Positions 25,524-35,252 of a DNA stretch of 64,000 nt are shown here, piece by piece. The DNA lies in NCBI RefSeq assembly GCF_007558825.1, contig NZ_VLTK01000010.1, positions 124,001 to 188,000 on the forward strand, in the 5' to 3' direction. Within the stretch, counting starts at the first letter, position 1. Every line of letters begins with the position of its first letter. The notes below the pieces were generated by a model that was not told the DNA's origin, did no database searches, and worked only from the letters and a program-made list of their open reading frames with translations. The DNA comes from Brevibacterium aurantiacum. Its GTDB lineage: Bacteria > Actinomycetota > Actinomycetes > Actinomycetales > Brevibacteriaceae. The translations under genes were made by a program, and so were the position numbers.

Positions 25524-28500
25524 TTATTCCTCTATTTGCTGATAAGGCTGCTGAAAGTTCAAGAGCAAATTGATGCACGTATCTAGGGTGCATTGGTATT
25601 CATTTGGGGGAAGAGTGAACGAGTCGTTGTCGGAATCCTCTCTGCACATTTTGTCGAATATTTGACTGCAATACTCGCTGATTTCTTCAATACCTTGGCA
25701 CGTTACGTGGGGCGGGTATTCTCCTACATCGTCGTAGAAACCCCGTTCCTCGCGATAGTCATAGATATCCGGGGCGAATAGGATCAGCGCGCGCCCCGTG
25801 AGACGGAAATCAAATAGCAGGGAGGAGTAGTCCGTGATCAACACATCGGTTATGGCGAGAAGATCTTCGACATGCCGCACCGTTGAAACGTCTATTACCC
25901 CACCTTTTTGCATGTGCCGAGTTTTCGCGACGTGATGGGCCCGAACTAGTACCGTGGATTTAGTTTGGGCGGACAGCGCCGGCAGGTCCAGATAGTCCTC
26001 CCACCTGAATATTGCCCCAGTACGATGACGTTCGCGCCACGTAGGGGCGTACAGGATTACTCGAGAGTCGGGGTTAATGCCCAAACGCTTCCGGATTGTC
26101 TCCTGCCGAAGGAGATTCTTCGCAAGACGCTGATTCCTCGGGTATTCCCCGACCAGTACTTCTCCCTCATACCCGAGTCCGCTGCGGAGGTTCTCCGCAG
26201 CCTTCTCTGACTGAGCCAATAGCACGTCCCACTGTTGTACTTCGTTGTTCATGAGGCGCCTGTATGTAAGGGGTACCTTGGAACTGGGAATATCCCAAAG
26301 TAACTTTTTCATCGGAGTGCCGTGCCAAGTTTGCAGATAGTACTGCCCGAGACGCTTCCTCACGTAATAAGGAAAATTGTTGTTGTTTACCCACGACTTG
26401 GTTGTGGCCAATGCACTGTGCCACGCAGCAGTACCTTCCACTACCGGAATTCCACCGGCTGGTACTTCGACGGTACGGTCGCGCACGGACCAGTACAGTG
26501 GGATCTTGACTCCAAGCTCACGTACAGCATCAAAAAGTGCTCTCGGATTGTCGTTGCAACTCTTACCGTTGAAGGACTCAAATAGGATACCTTCGCTGAC
26601 GGGCCCCCAGTCCTGCTCCCTGAGTGAGAAACGACCATGCGTGGTCCGCTCCTTTGATGACCAGGGTGGTGTCGCTGTAATGGCGACGGAGCCGGACGCA
26701 CGCCCCTCTATCCGTATAGTGTTCCATTCCGTGTACACATCGACTGGACGTATCGCGAGCTTCCCCGCAACTCTTGCCCACGACTCGGAAGACTCAGAAG
26801 TGATGCCAAAGCGAACGTGATATCCGCCCGACAGCGCGGCTACAGTGCCTCCTTCTGGACCGGCCGTCGTGAGGTCATACACCGTTGTGAACCCACCGTC
26901 CGCATGCATCGTGGTCTCAGAAGGAGCAATCGTCTGATCGGATGATTTGAGGACTACGCAGAGTTTCTGCGGAGGATCGATTCTCCCTGTAAGCATGAGT
27001 CGATCCCGGTCGCTGCTGGCGCCCGTTACGCTGACTCGGATCGCCCGTTGGGCGATCTTCACTTTTCCGTCGATATCAGGCTCGGGGCGAGCTCGTCCGG
27101 TGTCGGGAAGAAGATAGTCGACGGAATCGTAGTAGACATCTTCCGCTTGTCCATCGACCTTATGCGCCCTGAGTGTCCATAGCCGTTCTCCACCAGCCAA
27201 GTATCTGTCCGGCAGCGTTGGTAGGTCTCCGTCGAAGATCGAGCGATTCTGGATTGCTAACTGGTGGGTCTCACCGCGATGAACAAGCTCCATTGCACGA
27301 ACATCTGCATCAGATGACAAGGTCACGGTAATGCTTCCACCGTTGACCGAAACGTTCTTGGCGACGACAGTGGCAACCGGGATTGCAACAGGGCTGATCG
27401 ACAGTTCGTCGTGCTCGTCAGCGATTACAGTTACACGCTGACTATCAACCATTGGACTGGGGGCGATCATTCCAACCACCGTCGAAGAGGTTGCGGGAGC
27501 GCTGAGGCGGACATCCCGAGCATCGAAAACCCCGAAGAGGCCTATTCCCCGCGGTGAGACATCGTCGATCTCTCGAATATCGATGCGCACTGTGAATCCG
27601 CCAGCAGCATAGCTACGCCAGGGGTCTCCGGCTTCCAAGTCGACCCGGTTGTCTTCTCGACTATCAACCGGTAGGTCGAACACCGTGGCTCCATCCATAA
27701 CTCCCTGCATACGAACGGCAAGTTCAGCTGGATCGATTCCAGGCACATAGGCACAGCCTTGAAGTTCGAGTATTCCCTCGCTCACCCATCTGGCATTTCT
27801 CACCCGGACAACAGGTTTGAAATCTACCTGCCGTGCTCTCAACAGTCTTGATGGCAATCGAGTTTCAAGTCTGTGAACAAATGTAGGAACAACGTTCCAG
27901 CGTCCATCGACGTGTTCGAATGGCACCGCAGTAGTCTCTTCGAGCCGCGTACCCAGAATCTCTTCGATGTCGTGGAGCCTGCCGGCGGCAACGACCCACA
28001 TAAATAGGCGCTCCTGGGTGGGAATGAGCTTCCAAGCATGACGTGGCATCGACTTCTTCAGTTCGTGCGTCGCCGAGCACAACGTCTTTCGGAACCGATC
28101 GGTCGCCGTGTCCAAATACTCGGCGTGCATGGCAAGGTCCGTACCCATCCAGATCGCATAGGCGTGGGTTCGAACCATGTCCGGCTCATGTTCGAGCACA
28201 TTGGCCAAAGCCTCGATGACCTCCAACTTGGCGCGCAGGTCTGTCAATCTGGCTTTGCGATGAGAGCGCGTGTCTCGGCCATCGGCCAAGCGCCATGCGT
28301 ACACATCAGCGGGCAGCACGTCAATTGCCGCAGCGCCGACCAACGCACGGTAGACAGGCTCTTGGTCTTCGTAATTTGCGAAGCTCTTCATAGGGCCGAC
28401 GTGGCGGTCCCAGAAATCACGTTGATAGACCTTATTCCACAGAACTGGCTCTTCAAGCAGTTCAGGCATGTCGTCGAGTCGAACTGCAAGCCGTTGTCGG

Positions 28501-29057
28501 GCATGTACCCTCGCCGTCAGCTTTGGTCGTAGTCTCCCCATCATTCCCATCCGGATATACGACCCCGTTGCAATGTCAGAGCCTGTACGTTCGAGGGAGC
28601 CGACCATGGTGGCATACGCATTCGGCAGAACTTCATCGTCCGCGTCGACGAAAGCGAGATATTCTCCACGAGCCGCCTCAACACCGCGATTGCGTGCGAT
28701 TGCCGGACCAGAATTGCGACCGGTGATCACAGTGACTCGGCCATCGCGTCCCGCGACTTCCTTCGCTTTCTCTGCAGTATCGTCACTAGACCCGTCATCA
28801 ACGACGAGAACTTCGAGGTCGATGCCCTTTTGAGTGAGGATGCTGCTCAGGCACCTGTCGACGAAGTCACTTGCGTTGAACGTCGGCACCACGACACTGA
28901 GGGTCGGCCGGTCTCCCGCACGGCTGACCCGCTCAGCCGCGGCCGAATCATCAGTGAAGTCATCGGTGAACTTGAACTTCCGTTTATAGTCTCGGAATCC
29001 TTTGATTCCGCCGTGGCGCAAGTGCCACAGTGCCTTTCGCCACTGTTGTGCCTTCAC
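25524..29057 (-). CDS. Giant GT2 / CDP-polyol phosphotransferase fusion (TagF-like), second copy
   Basis: This 1177-residue protein is built like the neighbouring one. The GT2 domain (~50-290) has VVVPTFNASDFVDRCLSSIL and FVDADDEVLPNAY. A central part of ~500 residues follows. The C-terminal TagF-type domain has YLQTWHGTPMKKLLW (~906), VILYAPTWRERHR and ITDYSSLLFDFRL (~1073). The central part differs between the two copies much more than the ends, which suggests separate acceptors or linkages. Its ATG overlaps the stop of the DUF6270 gene (29054-29057), tying it to the export operon. No CDP-glycerol or CDP-ribitol synthase is encoded in this window, so the donor must be made elsewhere. Confidence 0.82.
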   Translation of the reverse strand: MKAQQWRKALWHLRHGGIKGFRDYKRKFKFTDDFTDDSAAAERVSRAGDRPTLSVVVPTFNASDFVDRCLSSILTQKGIDLEVLVVDDGSSDDTAEKAKEVAGRDGRVTVITGRNSGPAIARNRGVEAARGEYLAFVDADDEVLPNAYATMVGSLERTGSDIATGSYIRMGMMGRLRPKLTARVHARQRLAVRLDDMPELLEEPVLWNKVYQRDFWDRHVGPMKSFANYEDQEPVYRALVGAAAIDVLPADVYAWRLADGRDTRSHRKARLTDLRAKLEVIEALANVLEHEPDMVRTHAYAIWMGTDLAMHAEYLDTATDRFRKTLCSATHELKKSMPRHAWKLIPTQERLFMWVVAAGRLHDIEEILGTRLEETTAVPFEHVDGRWNVVPTFVHRLETRLPSRLLRARQVDFKPVVRVRNARWVSEGILELQGCAYVPGIDPAELAVRMQGVMDGATVFDLPVDSREDNRVDLEAGDPWRSYAAGGFTVRIDIREIDDVSPRGIGLFGVFDARDVRLSAPATSSTVVGMIAPSPMVDSQRVTVIADEHDELSISPVAIPVATVVAKNVSVNGGSITVTLSSDADVRAMELVHRGETHQLAIQNRSIFDGDLPTLPDRYLAGGERLWTLRAHKVDGQAEDVYYDSVDYLLPDTGRARPEPDIDGKVKIAQRAIRVSVTGASSDRDRLMLTGRIDPPQKLCVVLKSSDQTIAPSETTMHADGGFTTVYDLTTAGPEGGTVAALSGGYHVRFGITSESSESWARVAGKLAIRPVDVYTEWNTIRIEGRASGSVAITATPPWSSKERTTHGRFSLREQDWGPVSEGILFESFNGKSCNDNPRALFDAVRELGVKIPLYWSVRDRTVEVPAGGIPVVEGTAAWHSALATTKSWVNNNNFPYYVRKRLGQYYLQTWHGTPMKKLLWDIPSSKVPLTYRRLMNNEVQQWDVLLAQSEKAAENLRSGLGYEGEVLVGEYPRNQRLAKNLLRQETIRKRLGINPDSRVILYAPTWRERHRTGAIFRWEDYLDLPALSAQTKSTVLVRAHHVAKTRHMQKGGVIDVSTVRHVEDLLAITDVLITDYSSLLFDFRLTGRALILFAPDIYDYREERGFYDDVGEYPPHVTCQGIEEISEYCSQIFDKMCREDSDNDSFTLPPNEYQCTLDTCINLLLNFQQPYQQIEE

Positions 29058-29935
29058 GGCTGATCACCGCCGTTGTCCTTCATCTGCTCGAGAATACCGT
29101 CGACGATCGACAGGTAATCAGCTTTACGGTAATGAAAAGGCTGGGGCCCCCACTTATGGCCCCGGTCGATTCGAACTTCGCCGCTCGGTCTCACCACCGA
29201 CGACGCAGCCAGGGACCGTGCCAAATCTCGGTACCGGATATAATCTGCGTTCGCAGCAGCAGCTCTGTCCGCGTGCTCCTCTGCTTCTGTCGGCTTGACC
29301 CGCCACAGACTTGACCACGCTTCACCGACCCCTCTACCTTTTGATAGATCTCGACCTGCCTCCCGTGTACCCCGCTGCAACTTCCGCAATGTGCGCCCGA
29401 GCTTGGCGATGCTGTCCTGTTGGGGATGCTGTGCGCCATCGACAGCTCCCGCCCACTCGATGTCGAGCAGAATTGTTCGACCCCATAGGTCTGCGGCTTT
29501 GAAGCCGTCGATCAGCTTCTCAAAGCCTGATTTCCAGAGTTCGAAATGCTCATCGGTGCCGAATTCGACTAAGCGAGCACCTGCACGACGCGCGTCGCGG
29601 GCTGCGCCGCAGGCCTCGACCTCAAGCGAGTTCGTCATCGTCGTGTCGTCGGGGAAAAGCCAATAGCCTCGACGCTCGTCGACGAGATCTATGAGCACGA
29701 GTTCGAGATCTCTCGCGTGTTTGACGATTCGCGCGACCCCAGCGCCTTTGAGATCGCTTGTCACCATCTGCTTCTGGAACGCTGAGCTCAATTCGCTGAG
29801 GTCAGTGTCTTTAGTCCCATGCGGTGCTTCGAGACTGGTGACGGAATGACGCGCGACATAGACCACGACCTCCGAATCGGGAATGAACTCGGCCGTATCG
29901 CGACTTACACAAGAGCCGAAGATCGCAATCTTCAT
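29054..29935 (-). CDS. DUF6270 domain protein
   Basis: The 293-residue protein starts KIAIFGSCVSRDTAEFI, the typical opening of DUF6270 proteins, which occur in capsule and teichoic acid loci. A glycine-serine loop at the amino end (GSCVSRD) looks like the nucleophile region of SGNH-type hydrolases, and an RKADYLSIVDGILEQM stretch lies near the carboxyl end. Function is unknown; acetyl transfer or removal on the polymer is one possibility. It overlaps the exporter ATPase gene before it and the giant transferase after it by ATGA. Confidence 0.7.
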   Translation of the reverse strand: MKIAIFGSCVSRDTAEFIPDSEVVVYVARHSVTSLEAPHGTKDTDLSELSSAFQKQMVTSDLKGAGVARIVKHARDLELVLIDLVDERRGYWLFPDDTTMTNSLEVEACGAARDARRAGARLVEFGTDEHFELWKSGFEKLIDGFKAADLWGRTILLDIEWAGAVDGAQHPQQDSIAKLGRTLRKLQRGTREAGRDLSKGRGVGEAWSSLWRVKPTEAEEHADRAAAANADYIRYRDLARSLAASSVVRPSGEVRIDRGHKWGPQPFHYRKADYLSIVDGILEQMKDNGGDQP

Positions 29936-31242
29936 CGGCCCGAGTCCTGATGCACGGTAGGAGGTGCCTCGTCCTGACGAATCCGTTCTCGTTCCTGATA
30001 CCGCTCATCGGCGATCTTGCGAGCTCGGGAAGCAAGCCTGCGCCCTGTGAAGTCATCTGAGGCGGCCACCGATGAGGCACGATCGCTCGGGTCAGCCGCC
30101 CGGAGGACCACGCGTTTCTTGCTCGGACGCAGGCGCAACGGCGGCGGTTCATCGTGGATTCGAGGGGCGCTGACGGCCTGGGAAGCGGGTTTCGGCAGTG
30201 CTGGGAACTTGGCCTTGGGAAGCTCGGTCGCGATCTCCTCAGGCCACACCTGGGATTCGGCTGCGGCCAATAGTGGCGCGGGAGTCTCTTCGACCTCGTC
30301 GACCGCCTCTCTGCGCTTCATGTGTCTGGTCGAGGCAACCGTCTTCTTCACTGTTCGCGCGGCGTGACGCGGAATCGGATCTCTGACGAGCTCGGGTTCC
30401 AGGATGTTGATTTCTTCTTTGACGGCGTTGCTGACGACGTCGTGAAGTAGCTTGTCGGCAATGTCGTCCTTGCCCTTGGCCACGTTCCAGGCCCACCACC
30501 GGTATTTCTCGGCGACTGCCTCGGCGGGGCCATTCATGAGGATCTCGCCCTTGTGCATCCACACAGCGCGGGTGCACAGCTCCTGGATCACCTTCGCTGC
30601 ATGGTTAACGAGCAGAACTGTGCCCGCTTCAGCAAGGAGTTCGTCCATTGCACGTTCGCTGCGCTCTGCGAACGTCGCATCACCCGTCGAGAGCGCTTCG
30701 TCGATGAGCATGATCTTCGGACGTGCGGCCAATGCAATGGCGAACCGAAGTCGGGATCCCATGCCCGATGAATATGTGCCCATAGGCCGGTGGATGGCAG
30801 CTCCCAAGGCCGAAAGGTCGACGACATAGTCGAAGGCTTCGGCAGCTTCCTCCGGAGACAGCCCCATGGCCAGACAGCCCAGTCGGACGTTCTCGCTGCC
30901 GGACAGCGCCGGCTGCAAAGCCGCAGTCACGCCAAGGAGCAGAGGCTGATAGCGAACGAGGATGCGGCCACGATCGGGCTGTTCGACCCCCGCGACATTA
31001 CGCAGGAATGTCGACTTGCCGGAGCCATTGGCACCGACGATGCCGACCATCTCGCCTTCACGGGCGACGAAGTTGACTCCACGCAGTGCACGGACGGTCG
31101 TTTGGCCTCGTCGACCAAGCATGGCATTGCCAATACGTCGCAGGCCTTTGGCCCGCTGACCGGGATCGTTGGTGTTGACGGTGTAGCGAACTTGGACGTT
31201 CTCCGCCACGATGTTGGGTTCTTCGAGCTCAGAGTCGGCCAT
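29932..31242 (-). CDS. Teichoic acid/polysaccharide exporter ATP-binding protein (TagH-like), long tail
   Basis: This is a 436-residue ABC ATPase with Walker A GANGSGKST (~residue 70), signature TYSSGMGSRLRFAIALA and Walker B IMLIDEALSTGD, the pattern of TagH/Wzt-type polysaccharide exporters. The catalytic part ends near residue 260. About 175 further residues are charged and proline/alanine-rich (RPSKKRVVLRAA, ASDDFTGRRLASRARK) with no recognised fold. In TagH and Wzt proteins the tail often binds the polymer or a partner, though this one looks disordered. It works with the permease encoded just upstream. Confidence 0.85.
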   Translation of the reverse strand: MADSELEEPNIVAENVQVRYTVNTNDPGQRAKGLRRIGNAMLGRRGQTTVRALRGVNFVAREGEMVGIVGANGSGKSTFLRNVAGVEQPDRGRILVRYQPLLLGVTAALQPALSGSENVRLGCLAMGLSPEEAAEAFDYVVDLSALGAAIHRPMGTYSSGMGSRLRFAIALAARPKIMLIDEALSTGDATFAERSERAMDELLAEAGTVLLVNHAAKVIQELCTRAVWMHKGEILMNGPAEAVAEKYRWWAWNVAKGKDDIADKLLHDVVSNAVKEEINILEPELVRDPIPRHAARTVKKTVASTRHMKRREAVDEVEETPAPLLAAAESQVWPEEIATELPKAKFPALPKPASQAVSAPRIHDEPPPLRLRPSKKRVVLRAADPSDRASSVAASDDFTGRRLASRARKIADERYQERERIRQDEAPPTVHQDSGR

Positions 31243-32128
31243 AGCTCTCCTCCCCTCGCCAGAAGAACAGGAACCCGACTATGAGCAGGCCGCAGGCCCA
31301 GGCGATCGCCATAAACCAGAGCCATGCGGGTGAATCGACCCCGTAGAGCAGAGAATTTCTCACCAGCGTCAGATAGGCATGAATCGGGTTGAACTGCATA
31401 GCTGCCAGAATCGCAGGGTGGTTTGACAGCTTGTCTTCGATTGAGAAAAAGACTCCAGAACCATAGAGCCAGAACCGACTGATGATAGACATGAAATTGG
31501 TGAGGTCTGGAACCTTGTGCCCTAATCTGGCAAGTAGGCAAGCAAGTCCGACGTTGAATATTGTCTGAAGGACGATTACCGGAATGACAAGGACAACTCT
31601 CCAGGTGATCACCTCGGTTGGTGGAATGACCGCAATGAGGACCAGCATGACAGCAGCAGTGGGAATGAAATCAAGGAAGTTGCGGACGACGACGGACACA
31701 GGAAGCGCTGCACGAGGAAATTGGAATCCTCTGATCATCGACGCACCGGAACGGATCGCGCCTGTTCCCCCAGTCATACTTTTGCCGGTGAACTGGAAAA
31801 AGAAGACTCCTATCACCAGAAATCCAAGGAAATTGGGTACGCCGCGGGACGACTGAAGGATGAACCCGAAGATGAACCAGAATGCGAGCACCGAGAGCAG
31901 CGGGTTGAGGAACAGCCAGCCGTAGCCAAGGAGGTTCTTCCTCGTCGAACCGCTCATCTTGGCTCGGGATTCGGCAAGAATAAAGTGTCGACGGCCCCAC
32001 AGGGCTGCCAGGTAGCTGCGCAGACTGGTCCGCCGACCAACGGGGACGAGCCCTTCGCTCGAGACGGAAGGGATTGTGCTCAAACCGAGCGGATTCGTCG
32101 CCTCGCTCGAGTTCATCATCTCACTCAT
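31229..32128 (-). CDS. Polysaccharide/teichoic acid ABC exporter permease (TagG-like)
   Basis: This is a 299-residue ABC-2 type permease with about six helices, beginning its membrane part at GYGWLFLNPLLSVLAFWFI. It has the typical NIGLAC-like internal helices and the final WLWFMAIAWACGLLIVGFLF. With the ATPase it flips undecaprenyl-linked polymer outward. I chose ATG 32128 because it overlaps the stop of the preceding gene as ATGA; a longer frame would add 23 odd residues. The end overlaps the ATPase start by 14 bases. Confidence 0.85.
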   Translation of the reverse strand: MSEMMNSSEATNPLGLSTIPSVSSEGLVPVGRRTSLRSYLAALWGRRHFILAESRAKMSGSTRKNLLGYGWLFLNPLLSVLAFWFIFGFILQSSRGVPNFLGFLVIGVFFFQFTGKSMTGGTGAIRSGASMIRGFQFPRAALPVSVVVRNFLDFIPTAAVMLVLIAVIPPTEVITWRVVLVIPVIVLQTIFNVGLACLLARLGHKVPDLTNFMSIISRFWLYGSGVFFSIEDKLSNHPAILAAMQFNPIHAYLTLVRNSLLYGVDSPAWLWFMAIAWACGLLIVGFLFFWRGEESYGRL

Positions 32129-33894
32129 TTCGCGCCCGCTTCCGCTCCCGTGAGCTGGGAATAGACTTGGCCGTATCGTCGACCGATGTCTTTCCACCTC
32201 CGTGTCCCGAGCACGTGTTCACGTCCATTCTGTCCGAATCTCTTCCTCGCATTATCATCACAGGCCAACTGAGAGAGCACGTCTGCCAGTTGCCGAGGGT
32301 TTTCCGGGCTGACGCAGAGTCCTGCTGTGTCCGGAACCAGTTCCCTCAGCGCCGGCAGGTCGGAGATGACCACCGGACGGGCCAGGCCCATTGCTTCGAT
32401 CGGTTTGATCGGGGTCACGAGTCCGCACACCGGCTCGTTCTTACGTGGGACAACGATAGCGTCGAGCGCCAGCTGACGCTCGATGGCCTCGGTCTGAGAT
32501 ACCCGTCCGGTGAATACCGCATGCTCGCCCAGAGCCTTTGCACGTTCTCGCAGCTCCGGCAGCGCGACACCGTCTCCTGCAATGAGGAGCCGCAGATCGA
32601 CGCCTTGGGCGCGCGCAAGGATGACAGCGTCGACCAGGACATCGAGGCCTTCATAGCCGACGATCGAGGCAGCGGTGCCCACCCAGACTCCTTCGTCAGA
32701 CATTCCGAGGCTGGCCCTGACCTCAGCGGGCGCGCGGGTGACGTCAGCGTTGACGACAGCGTCGGAGACCGAGTTCGGGATGAGGGTGATCTTGTCTGAC
32801 GGTACTCCGCCCGCAACGAGGTGGTCACGCATAGTCTCGCCTAGGGTAATGACCGCATCGGCGGCCGTAGCGACCTCGATCTCCTTAGCCCGCATGAGTT
32901 CGAAGCGCTGGCTGGCTCGACGGGCCTCTCGCTCTGCGAGGGTGGATCCGCCTGCCGCCCAGGTTTCTTCAAGCACACCACGGACCTCGTAGACCCAGGG
33001 CAGGCCAGCAGCGTGCGCTGCTGCACCGGTGGCCAGACCGTTGACATAGTGCGTGGTCGTGTGGAGAATCTGGGCCCCACGTTCCTGTGCCTGAGTGGCA
33101 AGCCAGTCTGCCTGATCACGCAGACGGGCAGAGGGTGTGGGCAGCGGACGCAGCGGCACCTGCCGCATGTAGTCGATACCGTCGACGGACTCGACCGGGC
33201 CCGAGCTCACCCGCCCGATCGTCACCGGATAGGAGGGCCGGGTCGCTGCGGCCACCCGGTGTCCGGCTTCCTGCAGCGTGGTAAGGATGGCGTGCGAACG
33301 ATATGCGTATCCGGAACGGGTGTGGGGTAATGAATTCGTCAGCACGTGCAGTGCCGCGGGCCGGTCAGTCCTCCTCACCGTGGAACTGGTTGAGTCCGGC
33401 TTCGCGGCTCGGACACGTCCGGCCGTGATGTGGCTAGTCACTGTGGGCCACCAGCCCGGTTGCAGACAGAGACGTTCATCGATGAGCCGCGTGCGGCGAG
33501 CACCGTGGGGCAGAACGTCGATCGCCTCGTCGAGCTGACCCTTGGTCCAGCGGATGCGTGAACTCAGAGCGGCAGCGCCAGGCACCGAGTTCGCAATGCC
33601 TTCGGCCTCATCAATGAGTCCGAGGTTGAGCGCGATCTCTCCCAACAGCCTGGACGGCGTCAGAGATTTCGATACGAGGCACTTCGCCTTCGTCTCCCGC
33701 CCGAGCAACCAGGCTGAGGCAGCCTGTCCTGCATCACCGGGTACGAAGCCGAGGGTATGACCGATGAGGCGCGATGCCGGACCGGGCAATCGCCGGGCCA
33801 GCTGCATACCGAAGAACACACGATCATCGTTGATGTGGGACGTCGTCGTCGAGGCCACATTGGCAAGCTGGCGGACAAGGAAGATCAGATTCAT
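32125..33894 (-). CDS. Glycosyltransferase family 4 with N-terminal extension
   Basis: This 589-residue protein has a GT4 core in its last ~380 residues: LTNSLPHTRSGYAYRSHAIL opens it, then GVWVGTAASIVGYEGLDVLV, and the C-terminal EPVCGLVTPIKPIEAMGLARP donor loop with two glutamates. The first ~190 residues are an extra helical region not seen in ordinary GT4 proteins. ATG 33894 overlaps the previous stop by ATGA. A GDP- or UDP-sugar donor is expected; which one cannot be said. Confidence 0.8.
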   Translation of the reverse strand: MNLIFLVRQLANVASTTTSHINDDRVFFGMQLARRLPGPASRLIGHTLGFVPGDAGQAASAWLLGRETKAKCLVSKSLTPSRLLGEIALNLGLIDEAEGIANSVPGAAALSSRIRWTKGQLDEAIDVLPHGARRTRLIDERLCLQPGWWPTVTSHITAGRVRAAKPDSTSSTVRRTDRPAALHVLTNSLPHTRSGYAYRSHAILTTLQEAGHRVAAATRPSYPVTIGRVSSGPVESVDGIDYMRQVPLRPLPTPSARLRDQADWLATQAQERGAQILHTTTHYVNGLATGAAAHAAGLPWVYEVRGVLEETWAAGGSTLAEREARRASQRFELMRAKEIEVATAADAVITLGETMRDHLVAGGVPSDKITLIPNSVSDAVVNADVTRAPAEVRASLGMSDEGVWVGTAASIVGYEGLDVLVDAVILARAQGVDLRLLIAGDGVALPELRERAKALGEHAVFTGRVSQTEAIERQLALDAIVVPRKNEPVCGLVTPIKPIEAMGLARPVVISDLPALRELVPDTAGLCVSPENPRQLADVLSQLACDDNARKRFGQNGREHVLGTRRWKDIGRRYGQVYSQLTGAEAGAK

Positions 33895-35252
33895 GCGACC
33901 GCCTGTGTGAGGATGCGCTCGTAGCTGTGGCCCATAGCCGCAGCCGAAGCATGCCGGATCACCCATTCGCGCGGCTCCCGCCCTGCAGGGGGATCGGTGC
34001 CGAATTCAGCACCGGCTTCTATGCGCTGTCGCATTCGAGTCATGGCCGCGGACACTGAAGTGACATCCCCGGGAATCGCCACTTCACCGGCGGCGGTGCT
34101 GGTGATGATGTCTGCGGCCTCGCCGGCGACGACGCCGAGGATCGGGATCTCTCGAGCCATCAGCGAATAGAGCTTCGAGGGCACCGTACATTCGTAGGAC
34201 TCGAGTGGGCCGAGACTGACGAGACCGGCATCGGCCCAATCCCAGTGGGCGGCGAGTTCCGCTCCCGCGTGTTGAGAATGGAACTCGACTGGGACCCGGC
34301 ATTCAGCTGCCACGGACTTGAGTTCGGCTGTATCAACACCGTCGCCGACGATGCGCAGGCGCACTCCTTCGGTACGGGCCAGAGCACGGATCGAGGTGCC
34401 CAGGTCCTGGGAGCGTCCGACGGTGCCCACGTAGAGCAGATTTAGTCCGGTGCGTGAGGCAGAAGGGGTGGGGTTCACGAAGTCGGCTGCGTTCACGGCC
34501 TCCTCAGCCGGTGGAATGAGGGGAATCGCTCCAGTGGCGGTCAGCCCGGAGGCACCTTCGAGTTCTGCGGGTGAGACCCCGCTGCGCACCACCTCGGCGG
34601 TCACGCCCCGCTGTTCCAGGCGGTGTTTGAAACCGTCCGTCGTGACGACGACGACTGCGGCGCGACGTTGGGCACGGGTCAGAAGATCCGGCAGGAGCCG
34701 ATGCTCGAGAGAGCCGGTGAGTGTGCCCGGCAGGTATTTCCCGAGTGCACCGGTGACCAGGTTCATCTCAGAGATGAGATCCGGCCAGGCGTCGCGAACC
34801 TCAGCGACGTGCGGCACGTGCAGAATCCGGGACAGGGAATCTCCGGCAAGCAAGAACGGTAGTGCCGGGGTCGTGGAGACGATGACATCGGGCTTCATCC
34901 TGCCGCGCAGCCTGTCGATGACGGCGGATATGGCACCGGTGGCCGACACTGTCTGGTCGAGCATCTGTCGCGCCATAGACGAACCGCTGTGCAGATAGGG
35001 AACCCGCAGGATCCGTTCGCCATCGATTCCGGTGTCCCAGGTGCCACCGAGGCGCACTGCGACTCGACGGCGACCTCGACCAACCCGAGACCCGAAGAAT
35101 CCGTCCCGATCAGGATAGGGGTAGTGCGGGTGCGGGGCGACGGTGATGACCTGATGACCGGCGGCGCGGAGGTGGTCGACAAGGATCCGCCACCGACGCT
35201 GCGGGGCACCGACCTCAGGATAGTAATAGTGACTGAGAAGCAGGATCTTCAT
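33891..35252 (-). CDS. Glycosyltransferase family 4 (WbuB-like)
   Basis: This 453-residue GT-B enzyme starts KILLLSHYYYPEVGAPQRRW, the usual opening of WbuB-type family 4 transferases. HPHYPYPDRDGFFG follows at residues ~60, with a donor-side segment LLYVGTVGRSQDLGTSIRAL and DAGLVSLGPLESYECTVPSK near the end. It acts at the cytoplasmic face on a lipid-linked sugar. Its ATG overlaps the stop of the WecA-like gene and its stop overlaps the next GT4, so all three are coupled. It likely adds the second or third sugar of the linkage or repeat unit. Confidence 0.85.
   Translation of the reverse strand: MKILLLSHYYYPEVGAPQRRWRILVDHLRAAGHQVITVAPHPHYPYPDRDGFFGSRVGRGRRRVAVRLGGTWDTGIDGERILRVPYLHSGSSMARQMLDQTVSATGAISAVIDRLRGRMKPDVIVSTTPALPFLLAGDSLSRILHVPHVAEVRDAWPDLISEMNLVTGALGKYLPGTLTGSLEHRLLPDLLTRAQRRAAVVVVTTDGFKHRLEQRGVTAEVVRSGVSPAELEGASGLTATGAIPLIPPAEEAVNAADFVNPTPSASRTGLNLLYVGTVGRSQDLGTSIRALARTEGVRLRIVGDGVDTAELKSVAAECRVPVEFHSQHAGAELAAHWDWADAGLVSLGPLESYECTVPSKLYSLMAREIPILGVVAGEAADIITSTAAGEVAIPGDVTSVSAAMTRMRQRIEAGAEFGTDPPAGREPREWVIRHASAAAMGHSYERILTQAVA

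Noticed and set aside
29600..30900. Plus-strand frames opposite the exporter ATPase as an extra regulator
   Set aside because: No domain match; antisense shadows of the long ATPase tail and nucleotide-binding part.
32125..33966. Longer start of the GT4 gene at 33966
   Set aside because: ATG 33894 overlaps the previous stop as ATGA, and the extra 24 residues do not look like part of the protein.
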